In this document: piece after piece, positions 43,208-49,737 of the stretch
Layout of the letters: every line of letters starts with the position of its first letter
Numbering within the stretch: position 1 is the first letter of the stretch
NCBI RefSeq assembly: GCF_029382225.1
Contig: NZ_JARLTC010000014.1
Coordinates: 124,001 to 188,000 of the forward strand
Direction of reading: 5' to 3'
DNA from: Spongiactinospora sp. TRM90649
Lineage (GTDB): Bacteria > Actinomycetota > Actinomycetes > Streptosporangiales > Streptosporangiaceae
Length of the DNA: 64,000 nt
The notes under the pieces: generated by a model
Seen by the model: only the letters and a program-made list of their open reading frames with translations
The model's database searches: none
What the model was told of the DNA's origin: nothing
Translations under genes and position numbers: made by a program

Positions 43208-43280
43208 TGCCCCCGGCGGGACTCGAACCCGCACTACAACCCTTTTAAGGGGTTTGCCTCTGCCATTGGGCTACGGGGGC
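43208..43280 (-). tRNA. Class I tRNA with anticodon UAA (would read UUA)
   Basis: The minus strand folds as a full cloverleaf of 73 nt. The acceptor is GCCCCCG / CGGGGGC and the discriminator is A73. The D arm is GCC ... GGC with G18G19 in the loop. The anticodon stem is AACCC / GGGTT with loop CTTAAAA, hence anticodon UAA. The variable loop is 5 nt (GTAGT). The T arm is GCGGG-TTCGAGT-CCCGC. CC follows the discriminator, as the start of CCA. A TATGAT box (43287-43292, minus strand) is just upstream. Bacterial leucine tRNAs are class II with a long variable arm, so this short-armed molecule does not look like the normal tRNA-Leu(UAA). Confidence 0.85.
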
Positions 43281-43286
43281 GCCGCA

Positions 43287-43292
43287 ATCATA
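43287..43292 (-). promoter_or_regulatory. -10-like hexamer of the tRNA gene
   Basis: TATGAT on the minus strand ends 6 nt before the tRNA 5' end. No good -35 box is seen at the normal distance. Confidence 0.4.
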
Positions 43293-43414
43293 CGTAATGG
43301 ACCACTCATAAGAGGAGCACAGTTTCGCATCAGGGGCCACAGGAGATGACGTAACGCCGATTACGGACGAAGTCTAAAGCCACGGCGGGTCAAGTGCCGA
43401 CCCCTTCGTGCGGT

Positions 43415-43897
43415 TTAGCGGCAGGTGTACCGGGCGCGGTGTAAGGCGTCGCAGGTCGCGGGCCGCACGGCGAACACCGGCCCCCGGGTACGGCGGAGCC
43501 GGTGCGGAATGCAATGTGAGCCGGACTCACCGGCGTGAATGGTCTCGGGCACGCGCGCCCAGTGGTGCGGCCCGTAATGCATGACCGGGGCGACGTCACC
43601 CGGTCCGGCCACGGAAGGGCCGGATTTCCAGAACATTGCTCGACCGGCGTCCGGCGAGAGGGAAAGCGCGCGGGAGCGGGTCGAAAACGCAGCAGGCAGC
43701 ATCGAGGCCGACGCGGGAGCCGACGCGGGGGCCGGCGGCAAGGACCACGCGAAAGCCGACGCGGAGGACCATGCGAAAGCCGACGCGGGGGCCGGTGGCA
43801 AGGACCACGCGAAAGCCGACGCGAGGCGCCGCCCGCCGCTTCGCGGGGGCGTCGCAGCGCCGGGCGTCAGCCCGTCCGGCCGCGACCGCACCACCAT
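43415..43897 (-). CDS. Hypothetical 160-aa protein with SAFAW repeats and a TTA codon
   Basis: ATG 43897 is preceded by GTGAGGAGAGACC, one of the best ribosome sites in the window, which is why I accept this strand over two competing plus-strand frames. The sequence begins with a basic stretch. Residues about 27-65 contain two 12-residue units SAFAWSLPPAPA around a shorter SAFAWSSA, encoded by a 60-bp-period DNA duplication. The C-terminal third has HYGPHHWARVPETIHAG and three Cys (SHCIPH, ATCDAL, YTCR). A TTA leucine codon lies at 43442-43444. I recognise no family. The tRNA(UAA) gene follows 134 nt downstream on the same strand. Confidence 0.65.
   Translation of the reverse strand: MVVRSRPDGLTPGAATPPRSGGRRLASAFAWSLPPAPASAFAWSSASAFAWSLPPAPASAPASASMLPAAFSTRSRALSLSPDAGRAMFWKSGPSVAGPGDVAPVMHYGPHHWARVPETIHAGESGSHCIPHRLRRTRGPVFAVRPATCDALHRARYTCR
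43725..43820. repeat. 60-bp-period direct repeat inside the 160-aa gene
   Basis: The 36-nt segments 43725-43760 and 43785-43820 differ at one position and are separated by a related 24-nt unit. They sit inside the coding region of the gene at 43415-43897 and keep its frame. Confidence 0.9.
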
Positions 43898-43979
43898 GGT
43901 CTCTCCTCACACGCCGCCCACGCCCCCGGGAACCGCCCCGGCCGGGACGTGGGACACGGCGTGCGGAATAGTACCCCGG

Positions 43980-45308
43980 TCAGCCCCGGCGATCACCGGC
44001 GACCGCGGCACGGAACTGGTCGCGCGGGCGGTGGATCTCACCCAGCGAGATGGTCTCCCGCTTGAAGAACAGGGCGAGGGTCCAGTCCACCACGACGCGG
44101 ACCTTCCTGTTAAGAGTAGGCACCCTGGACAGGTGGTAGGTCCGGTGCATGAACCACGCGGGCAGGCCGCGCAGCTTGATGCCGTAGACGTTGGCCACGC
44201 CCTCGTGCAAGCCCAGGCCCGCCACCGAACCGACGTAGCGGTGGCGGTACTCCACCAGCTCCTCGCCGCGGAGCTTGCGCACGATGTTGTCGGCGAGCAC
44301 CTTGGCCTGGCGCACCGCGTGCTGGGCGTTCGGCGCGCAGTACTGCCCGGGGTTGGTGACGTCGGGCACGCCCGCGATGTCGCCCGCGGTGAAGGCGTCG
44401 GGCTGGCCGGACACGGTGAGCCGGGTGGTGGCCTTGATCCGGCCGCGTTCGTCGATCGGCAGGTCGGTGGCGTTGACCACCGGGCTGGCCTTGACGCCGG
44501 CCGTCCAGACCAGGGTCTCGGCCTCGAAGGAGTCGCCGTCCGACAGGACCACGTGCCCGTTCACGCAGGACTCCAGGCGCGTGTTGAGCCGCACGTCGAT
44601 GCCCCGGGCGCGCAGCTCGCCGAGGGTCCAGCGGCCCATCTCGGGGCCGACCTCGGGCAGCACCCGGTCGGTCGCCTCGACGAGCACCCAGCGCAGGTCC
44701 TTGGGGTCGATGTTGCGGTAGTAGCGCGTCGAGTAGCGGGACATGTCCTCCAGCTCGGCCAGCGCCTCGACGCCGGCGAAGCCCGCACCGACCACCACGA
44801 AGGTGAGCGCCTTGCGGCGCAGCTCCTCGTCGGTGCTGGACTCGGCCACGTCGAGCTGGTGCAGGACCCGGTTGCGCAGGCCGATGGCCTCACCGATGGA
44901 CTTGAAGCCGATGCCGATGTCGGTCAGGCCGGGGATCGGCAGCGTGCGCGAGATCGAACCGGCCGCCATCACCACGATGTCGTAGCGGATCTCGCGGGCG
45001 GACCCCTCGTTCGGCTCGAACGTGGCGGTGTGACCCGCGTGGTTCAGCTTGGTGATCCGCCCGTTCAGGATGCGGATCTTGGGCAGGATCCGGCGCAGCG
45101 GCGCCACCACGTGGCGCGGGGACAGGTTGCCCGCCGCCGCCTCCGGGAGGAACGGCTGGTAGGTCATGTAGGACTGCGGATCGACCAGCGTTACCCGCAC
45201 GGTGCCGTCGCGCAGGGCGCCGCGCAGCCTGCGCTGAAGACGCAGGGCGGTGTAGAGGCCGACGTAGCCACCACCGACGATCAGGATGTGCTTGGGGTCG
45301 CGGTTCAC
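43980..45308 (-). CDS. ndh: Type II NADH dehydrogenase
   Basis: A 442-residue membrane-associated flavoprotein that passes electrons from NADH to menaquinone without pumping protons. The FAD motif HILIVGGGYVGLYTALRLQ is at the N-terminus, the NADH motif FVVVGAGFAGVEALAELEDM in the middle, and the quinone-site region GQYCAPNAQHAVRQAK follows TAGDIAG. The C-terminal part is amphipathic. GTG 45308 starts NRDPKHILIVGG. A Rex operator lies 26 nt upstream, so expression should rise when NADH is high. Confidence 0.94.
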   Translation of the reverse strand: MNRDPKHILIVGGGYVGLYTALRLQRRLRGALRDGTVRVTLVDPQSYMTYQPFLPEAAAGNLSPRHVVAPLRRILPKIRILNGRITKLNHAGHTATFEPNEGSAREIRYDIVVMAAGSISRTLPIPGLTDIGIGFKSIGEAIGLRNRVLHQLDVAESSTDEELRRKALTFVVVGAGFAGVEALAELEDMSRYSTRYYRNIDPKDLRWVLVEATDRVLPEVGPEMGRWTLGELRARGIDVRLNTRLESCVNGHVVLSDGDSFEAETLVWTAGVKASPVVNATDLPIDERGRIKATTRLTVSGQPDAFTAGDIAGVPDVTNPGQYCAPNAQHAVRQAKVLADNIVRKLRGEELVEYRHRYVGSVAGLGLHEGVANVYGIKLRGLPAWFMHRTYHLSRVPTLNRKVRVVVDWTLALFFKRETISLGEIHRPRDQFRAAVAGDRRG

Positions 45309-45333
45309 CTTGGGTGCCCACCTCTCGCACTGC

Positions 45334-45351
45334 TTGTGAATACATTCACAA
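45334..45351. promoter_or_regulatory. Rex (ROP) operator upstream of ndh
   Basis: TTGTGAATACATTCACAA equals the Rex consensus TTGTGAA-N4-TTCACAA exactly. The inverted repeat extends one G/C and one more pair on each side (45332-45353), 26 nt before the ndh start. Rex is a repressor released by NADH. The rex gene itself is not in the window. Confidence 0.92.
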
Positions 45352-45401
45352 GCTTACGCTTCCCATATCCTTCGAGGCCAATCGGGGGGCTGCGACGTTC
45401 G

Positions 45402-46211
45402 TCACTCCCGCACGGACACCCTGGCCAGGGCCGCCGCGCGGGCGAACACGTCGTCGAGCATCCGCTCGGTGACCCTGCCGGTGAAGGTGTTCTGCTGGCT
45501 GGGGTGATAGCAACCGATCAGGTGGACGGGCGCGCCGTCGTAGGCGATCTCGGCCTCCGCGCCATGGCCGAACTTCGGCCGGACGGCCGGCAGCCCGTAC
45601 CCCGCCTCCCGCAGAGCGGGCCACACGGCCTGCCAGGCGAACCCGCCGAGCGCCACGATCGCCCGCACCCCGGGCCCGGCCAGCTCCAGCTCGCGGTCCA
45701 GCCACGGACGGCAGGTGTCGCGCTCCTCCGGAGTGGGCTTGTTGGCGGGCGGCGCGCAGCGCACCACGGCCATCATCCGGGTGGCGTTGAGCCGCTGGCC
45801 GTCATCGACGCGCACGCTGGTGGGCTGGACGGCCAGCCCGGTGCGGTAGAGCGAGGCGAACAGCCAGTCGCCGCTGCGGTCGCCGGTGAAGATCCGCCCG
45901 GTGCGGTTCCCGCCGTGCGCGGCGGGGGCCAGGCCCACGATGAGCACCCGAGGCTCGTCCGCGCCCCAGCCCGGCACCGGGCGGCCCCAGTAGACCTCGT
46001 CGGCGAAGGCCCGCCGCCTGACCCGCGCGACCTCCTCGCGCCAGGCCACCAGCCTGGGGCAGGCCCGGCACACCGACTCGCGCGCGGCCAGTTCGCCGGT
46101 CGTTCCGGCGTCGCCGGCCAGTTCGGCGACCTCGGCGCGGTCGTGGGCGACGGGGGTGTCGGCGGTGGCCGGGTCTCCGGGCCGGCCGCTGCCCGGCGGT
46201 ACGAAGCTCAT
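45402..46211 (-). CDS. Family 5 uracil-DNA glycosylase (UdgB type)
   Basis: The 269-residue repair enzyme removes uracil (and deaminated purines) from DNA. It shows CRACPRLVAWREEVA, with the first Fe-S Cys residues, LIVGLAPAAHGGNRTGRIFTGDRSGDWLF (motif A of family 5, where Ala replaces the catalytic Asp of other families), VVRCAPPANKPTPEERDTC with further Cys ligands, and CYHPSQQNTFTGR. ATG 46211 is chosen; the frame extends 63 nt upstream. It lies upstream of ndh, but the Rex site and its promoter come in between. Confidence 0.93.
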   Translation of the reverse strand: MSFVPPGSGRPGDPATADTPVAHDRAEVAELAGDAGTTGELAARESVCRACPRLVAWREEVARVRRRAFADEVYWGRPVPGWGADEPRVLIVGLAPAAHGGNRTGRIFTGDRSGDWLFASLYRTGLAVQPTSVRVDDGQRLNATRMMAVVRCAPPANKPTPEERDTCRPWLDRELELAGPGVRAIVALGGFAWQAVWPALREAGYGLPAVRPKFGHGAEAEIAYDGAPVHLIGCYHPSQQNTFTGRVTERMLDDVFARAAALARVSVRE

Positions 46212-46304
46212 GCCAACGATCGTGCCATCACGACGAAGGGACGCGATTCCCAAACGGGGCGTCACGTCCCTCACGGTTCCCAGAAGAGGGTTCCGTGTGT
46301 CGCC

Positions 46305-46412
46305 TCAGAGCGTGTCGTTCAAGCCGGGCCGACGGCGTTGGCTCTGCTTGGGGCAGGTGTAGGTGAAGGTGTCCGCCGCCGGGTCGCCGTTAGGCGAGGT
46401 GACGACCAGCTA
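46305..46412 (-). pseudogene. Remnant of an IPT/TIG-type secreted protein end
   Basis: Between two stops the minus strand reads LVVTSPNGDPAADTFTYTCP and then a basic tail. The pattern VTSPNG-ADTFTYT is that of the last two strands of an IPT/TIG immunoglobulin-like domain. A TAG sits directly before it and no start or longer frame is present, so it looks like a gene tail left after decay or deletion. Confidence 0.35.
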
Positions 46413-46464
46413 TAGGCCAGAGAACCACTCAACTGCCACCAAAAGCGGCAGCCACCCAGGAACG

Positions 46465-47382
46465 TTACAAACCCACGAGTGACCAGGCGATACCGTCGAG
46501 AATGTCGTGCTCGCTCACCGCGACCTCGGCGAAGCCGTATCGGGCCACGATCCGGTCCAGAATGAGCGCGCCCGCGCCGATGACGTCGACCCGCCCCGGA
46601 TGCATGACGCCCAGTGCCGCGCGCTCTTCATGCGTCATCGAAAGCAGACGCTGGGTGACCTCGTGCACGTCACCGGCCGGAATTCGGGAATGGTGAATAC
46701 GCGCGGGATCGTATTCGGAAAGCCCGAGAGCGATTCCCGCGACCGTCGTGACCGATCCGGCGAGCCCCACCAGGGTGCGCGCCGCGCCCACCGGCACCTC
46801 GGCCTCGACCCGGTCGAGCGCCCGGTCGATGTCGGCGGCCACCGCCGCCACCGCCTCGCCGGACGGCGGGTCGGCGTCCTTCAGATGCCGCTCGGTCAGG
46901 CGCACGCAGCCGATGTCGACCGACAGCGCCCCCCAGGGCGACGGGCCCACCACGAACTCGGTCGAGCCGCCGCCGATGTCCACCACCAGGAACGGCGCGG
47001 GGTGCCCCGGCAGGTCTCTGGTCGCCCCGGCGAAGGACAGCGCGGCCTCCTCGGCCCCGGTGACCACCTCGGGAGCCACGCCGAAGATCTCGCGCACGCC
47101 CCGCTCGAAGTCGGCGCGGTTCGCGGCGTCGCGGGTCGCGCTGGTCGCCACCACGCGCACCGCCTCCGCCCCGTGCTGGGCGATCAGCTTGGCGTAGCCG
47201 CGCATCGCGGCGAACGTGCGCTCCAGCGCGGCCGGGGACAAGCGTCCGGTGCGGTCCACTCCCTCGCCCAGGCGCACGATCTCCATGCGCCGCTCGATCT
47301 CGGCCAGGCCGTCCGCCGTCACGTCGGCGACCAGCAGGCGCACCGAGTTGGTGCCGCAGTCGATCGCGGCCACACGGGTCAT
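46465..47382 (-). CDS. ppx: Ppx/GppA exopolyphosphatase-family phosphatase
   Basis: The 305-residue protein has the ASKHA phosphatase fold: VAAIDCGTNSVRLLVAD (phosphate 1), VTGAEEAALSFAGA, VVDIGGGSTEFVVG (phosphate 2), and VGLAGSVTTVAGIALGL. It is the short two-domain actinobacterial form, which hydrolyses polyphosphate or (p)ppGpp-type substrates. ATG 47382 overlaps the DUF501 stop in ATGA, so translation is coupled. This is the last gene of the eno-ftsB-DUF501-ppx series conserved in actinobacteria. Confidence 0.95.
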   Translation of the reverse strand: MTRVAAIDCGTNSVRLLVADVTADGLAEIERRMEIVRLGEGVDRTGRLSPAALERTFAAMRGYAKLIAQHGAEAVRVVATSATRDAANRADFERGVREIFGVAPEVVTGAEEAALSFAGATRDLPGHPAPFLVVDIGGGSTEFVVGPSPWGALSVDIGCVRLTERHLKDADPPSGEAVAAVAADIDRALDRVEAEVPVGAARTLVGLAGSVTTVAGIALGLSEYDPARIHHSRIPAGDVHEVTQRLLSMTHEERAALGVMHPGRVDVIGAGALILDRIVARYGFAEVAVSEHDILDGIAWSLVGL

Positions 47383-47921
47383 CGCTCGCCCACCTCATCG
47401 CGCGTCACGCACGGACCGGCCGCCCACCAGGGCGGCAGCAGATCGAGGGCCTCGCGGCCCAGCGGATTGGACCCCGGCGCGGCCAGCTCGTGCGCGACCA
47501 GCGCGTGCAGGCACTTCACCCGGTCGGGCATCCCGCCCGCGCTCTGCGTACCGCGCGGCAGCGGCTCGATGCCCTCCTGCTCGGCCACCGCGTCGCGCCT
47601 GGCGACGTAGTCGTCATGGGCGGCCTGGTACGACTTGGCCAGCTCGGGATCGGCGGCCAGCCGCTCGCGCATCTCCCGCATCAGCCCGGACGACTCCAGC
47701 GCGCCGATCTCGGAGGCCGCGCGCGGACACGTCAAGTAGTACAGCGTCGGGAACGGCGACCCGTCGGCCAGCCTGGGCGCGGTCTCCACCACATCGGGCA
47801 GCCCGCACGGGCACCGGTGCGCCACCGCGCGCACCGCCCTCGGCGGACGGCCGAGCTGGCGTTCGACGCTGTCGAGATCCTCCCGGTCGGGCACCGGACG
47901 CTCCTCCCCCTGCGGGGTCAT
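47379..47921 (-). CDS. DUF501 protein
   Basis: The 180-residue product has VERQLGRPPRAVRAVAHRCPCGLPDVVETAPRLADGSPFPTLYYLTCP, the conserved core of DUF501 with possible metal ligands CPCG and C. It continues with REALDLLPPWW near the end. It overlaps ftsB upstream and ppx downstream by 4 nt each (ATGA). The function is unknown, but the fixed place between ftsB and ppx in actinobacteria hints at a cell-envelope or growth role. Confidence 0.93.
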   Translation of the reverse strand: MTPQGEERPVPDREDLDSVERQLGRPPRAVRAVAHRCPCGLPDVVETAPRLADGSPFPTLYYLTCPRAASEIGALESSGLMREMRERLAADPELAKSYQAAHDDYVARRDAVAEQEGIEPLPRGTQSAGGMPDRVKCLHALVAHELAAPGSNPLGREALDLLPPWWAAGPCVTRDEVGER

Positions 47922-48304
47922 CGGGAGACGCCGTGGTCGGCCGCCTCGACCGACTTCCACAGCGACTCGTACCACGGCGGCCTGGCCACGGCCCGTCGTC
48001 CCGGCTTGCCGGGGGCCGCCACCTTGTCGCCGTCCATCACCACGAAACACTTCTGCCCGGGCTCGCAGTAGAACAGGCGCTCCCTGGCCTGACGCACGGT
48101 GTAGCCCGGATCCTGGAGCTGTTTGCTCCGCTCCCGCAGGCGTTGCAGGGCCGCGAGCTCCCGGGCCTGCTCCTGTTGCAGCTCCGCGATCTGGCGGCGC
48201 TGGGCGACGAACTCCCTGACCGGGTAGGCCAGGCTCATCGCGATCGCGCACACCACCACCGCGAGCACCGCCGCGCGCCCGGTCAGTTGCGGCCGCCTGC
48301 TCAT
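47918..48304 (-). CDS. ftsB: FtsB/DivIC septum formation initiator
   Basis: The 128-residue bitopic membrane protein has a short cytoplasmic start, one helix (about 12-29; AVLAVVVCAIAMSLAYPV), a coiled coil (about 30-65; REFVAQRRQIAELQQEQARELAALQRLRERSKQLQDP), then the conserved GYTVRQARERLFYCEPGQKCFVVM, with two Cys. It is part of the divisome FtsQ-FtsL-FtsB complex. Its stop overlaps the DUF501 start in ATGA. It lies 75 nt downstream of eno on the same strand. Confidence 0.94.
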   Translation of the reverse strand: MSRRPQLTGRAAVLAVVVCAIAMSLAYPVREFVAQRRQIAELQQEQARELAALQRLRERSKQLQDPGYTVRQARERLFYCEPGQKCFVVMDGDKVAAPGKPGRRAVARPPWYESLWKSVEAADHGVSR

Positions 48305-48379
48305 CCACTGCCCTCCCTGTGCTCGGCGCGGCGGCCCGTGCCCGGCGCGGACGCCGGGCGCGGGCCACCGTCACCCACG

Positions 48380-49657
48380 CTAGCGAGAGAAGCGGGGGAA
48401 GGCACCGCGACCCGCGTAGCGGGCGGAATCTCCCAAATGCTCCTCGATGCGAAGCAACTGGTTGTACTTCGCCACGCGGTCGGAGCGCGCCGGCGCGCCG
48501 GTCTTGATCTGGCCGCAGTTCGTCGCCACCGCCAGGTCGGCGATCGTGACGTCCTCGGTCTCGCCGGACCGGTGGCTCATCATGCAGCGGTAGCCGCTGC
48601 GGTGGGCCAGCTCGACCGCGTCGAGGGTCTCGGTGAGCGTGCCGATCTGGTTCACCTTCACCAGCAGCGCGTTGGCCGCGCCGTCGGCGATGCCCCGGGC
48701 CAGCCGCTCGGGGTTGGTGACGAACAGGTCGTCGCCGACGAGCTGGACCCGCGAGCCGATGGCGGTGGTGATGGACTTCCAGCCCGCCCAGTCCTCTTCG
48801 TCCAGCGGGTCCTCGATGGAGACCAGCGGGTAGGAGGCGACCAGGTCGGTGTAGAACGCGATCAGCTCGTCCGCGCTCAGGCCCTTGCCGTCGATGGTGT
48901 AGGTGCCGCCGGAGTGGAACTCGGTGGCCGCGACGTCGAGCGCCAGCGCGATGTCCTCGCCCGGGGTGTAGCCGGCCCGCTCGATGGCCACCATGATCAG
49001 GTCGAGCGCGTCGCGGTTGGACGGCAGGTTCGGCGCGAAGCCGCCCTCGTCGCCCAGCCCGGTGGCGTAGCCCGTCTCCTTCAGCACCGCCTTGAGCGTG
49101 TGGTAGACCTCCGCGCCCCAGCGGACCGCCTCGGAGAACGTCTCCGCGCCGATCGGCGCGATCATGAACTCCTGGATGTCCACGTTGGTGTCGGCGTGCG
49201 CGCCGCCGTTCAGGATGTTCATCATCGGCACCGGCAGCAGGTGCGCGTTCGGCCCGCCGACGTAGCGGTAAAGCTCCAGGTCGGCGCTGTCGGCGGCGGC
49301 CTTGGCCACGGCCAGCGACACGCCCAGGATGGCGTTCGCGCCGAGCCTGGACTTGTTGTCGGTGCCGTCCAGGTCGATCATCGTCTGGTCGATCAGCCGC
49401 TGGTCCTCGGCGTCGAGCTCGGCGATCTCGTCGGCGATCTCGTCCGTGACGCCGAGCACCGCCTTCTCCACGCCCTTGCCGAGGTAGCGCTCGCCGCCGT
49501 CGCGCAGTTCCACCGCCTCGAACTGGCCGGTGGACGCACCACTCGGCACCGCGGCCCGGCCGGTGCTGTAGTCGTCAAGCAGGACCTCGACCTCTACCGT
49601 GGGGTTGCCCCGGGAGTCGAGGATCTCGCGCGCGGTAACGGCCTCGATGGCAGCCAC
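48380..49657 (-). CDS. eno: Enolase
   Basis: Converts 2-phosphoglycerate to phosphoenolpyruvate in glycolysis. The 425-residue product is complete: AREILDSRGNPTVEVEV, PSGASTGQFEAVELRD, DGTDNKSRLGANAILGVSLA, GDEGGFAPN, SIEDPLDEEDWAGW and MMSHRSGETEDVTIADLAV. ATG 49657 follows CAAGGAGCGC. It heads the eno-ftsB-DUF501-ppx series. Confidence 0.98.
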   Translation of the reverse strand: MAAIEAVTAREILDSRGNPTVEVEVLLDDYSTGRAAVPSGASTGQFEAVELRDGGERYLGKGVEKAVLGVTDEIADEIAELDAEDQRLIDQTMIDLDGTDNKSRLGANAILGVSLAVAKAAADSADLELYRYVGGPNAHLLPVPMMNILNGGAHADTNVDIQEFMIAPIGAETFSEAVRWGAEVYHTLKAVLKETGYATGLGDEGGFAPNLPSNRDALDLIMVAIERAGYTPGEDIALALDVAATEFHSGGTYTIDGKGLSADELIAFYTDLVASYPLVSIEDPLDEEDWAGWKSITTAIGSRVQLVGDDLFVTNPERLARGIADGAANALLVKVNQIGTLTETLDAVELAHRSGYRCMMSHRSGETEDVTIADLAVATNCGQIKTGAPARSDRVAKYNQLLRIEEHLGDSARYAGRGAFPRFSR

Positions 49658-49737
49658 GAAGCGCTCCTTGGGATCGAAGAACGGGTTGCGCCAGAAAGCC
49701 TATCGACACATGGCGGGCCGCACGGATCCGCCGGGCG

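Noticed and set aside
42997..43248. Open plus-strand frame MNYRDPKQRGRAGKETRLPG and onwards, with its own TTA codon
   Set aside because: Its C-terminus is the antisense of the tRNA, it has weak codon bias, and no strong ribosome site precedes it.
43725..43820. CRISPR-like repeats
   Set aside because: Only two near-identical units with no variable spacers and no cas genes; the units keep the reading frame of a protein gene.
43581..46415. Very long plus-strand open frame (944 codons)
   Set aside because: It runs antisense through ndh and the uracil glycosylase, both clearly real; it is a GC-rich shadow frame.
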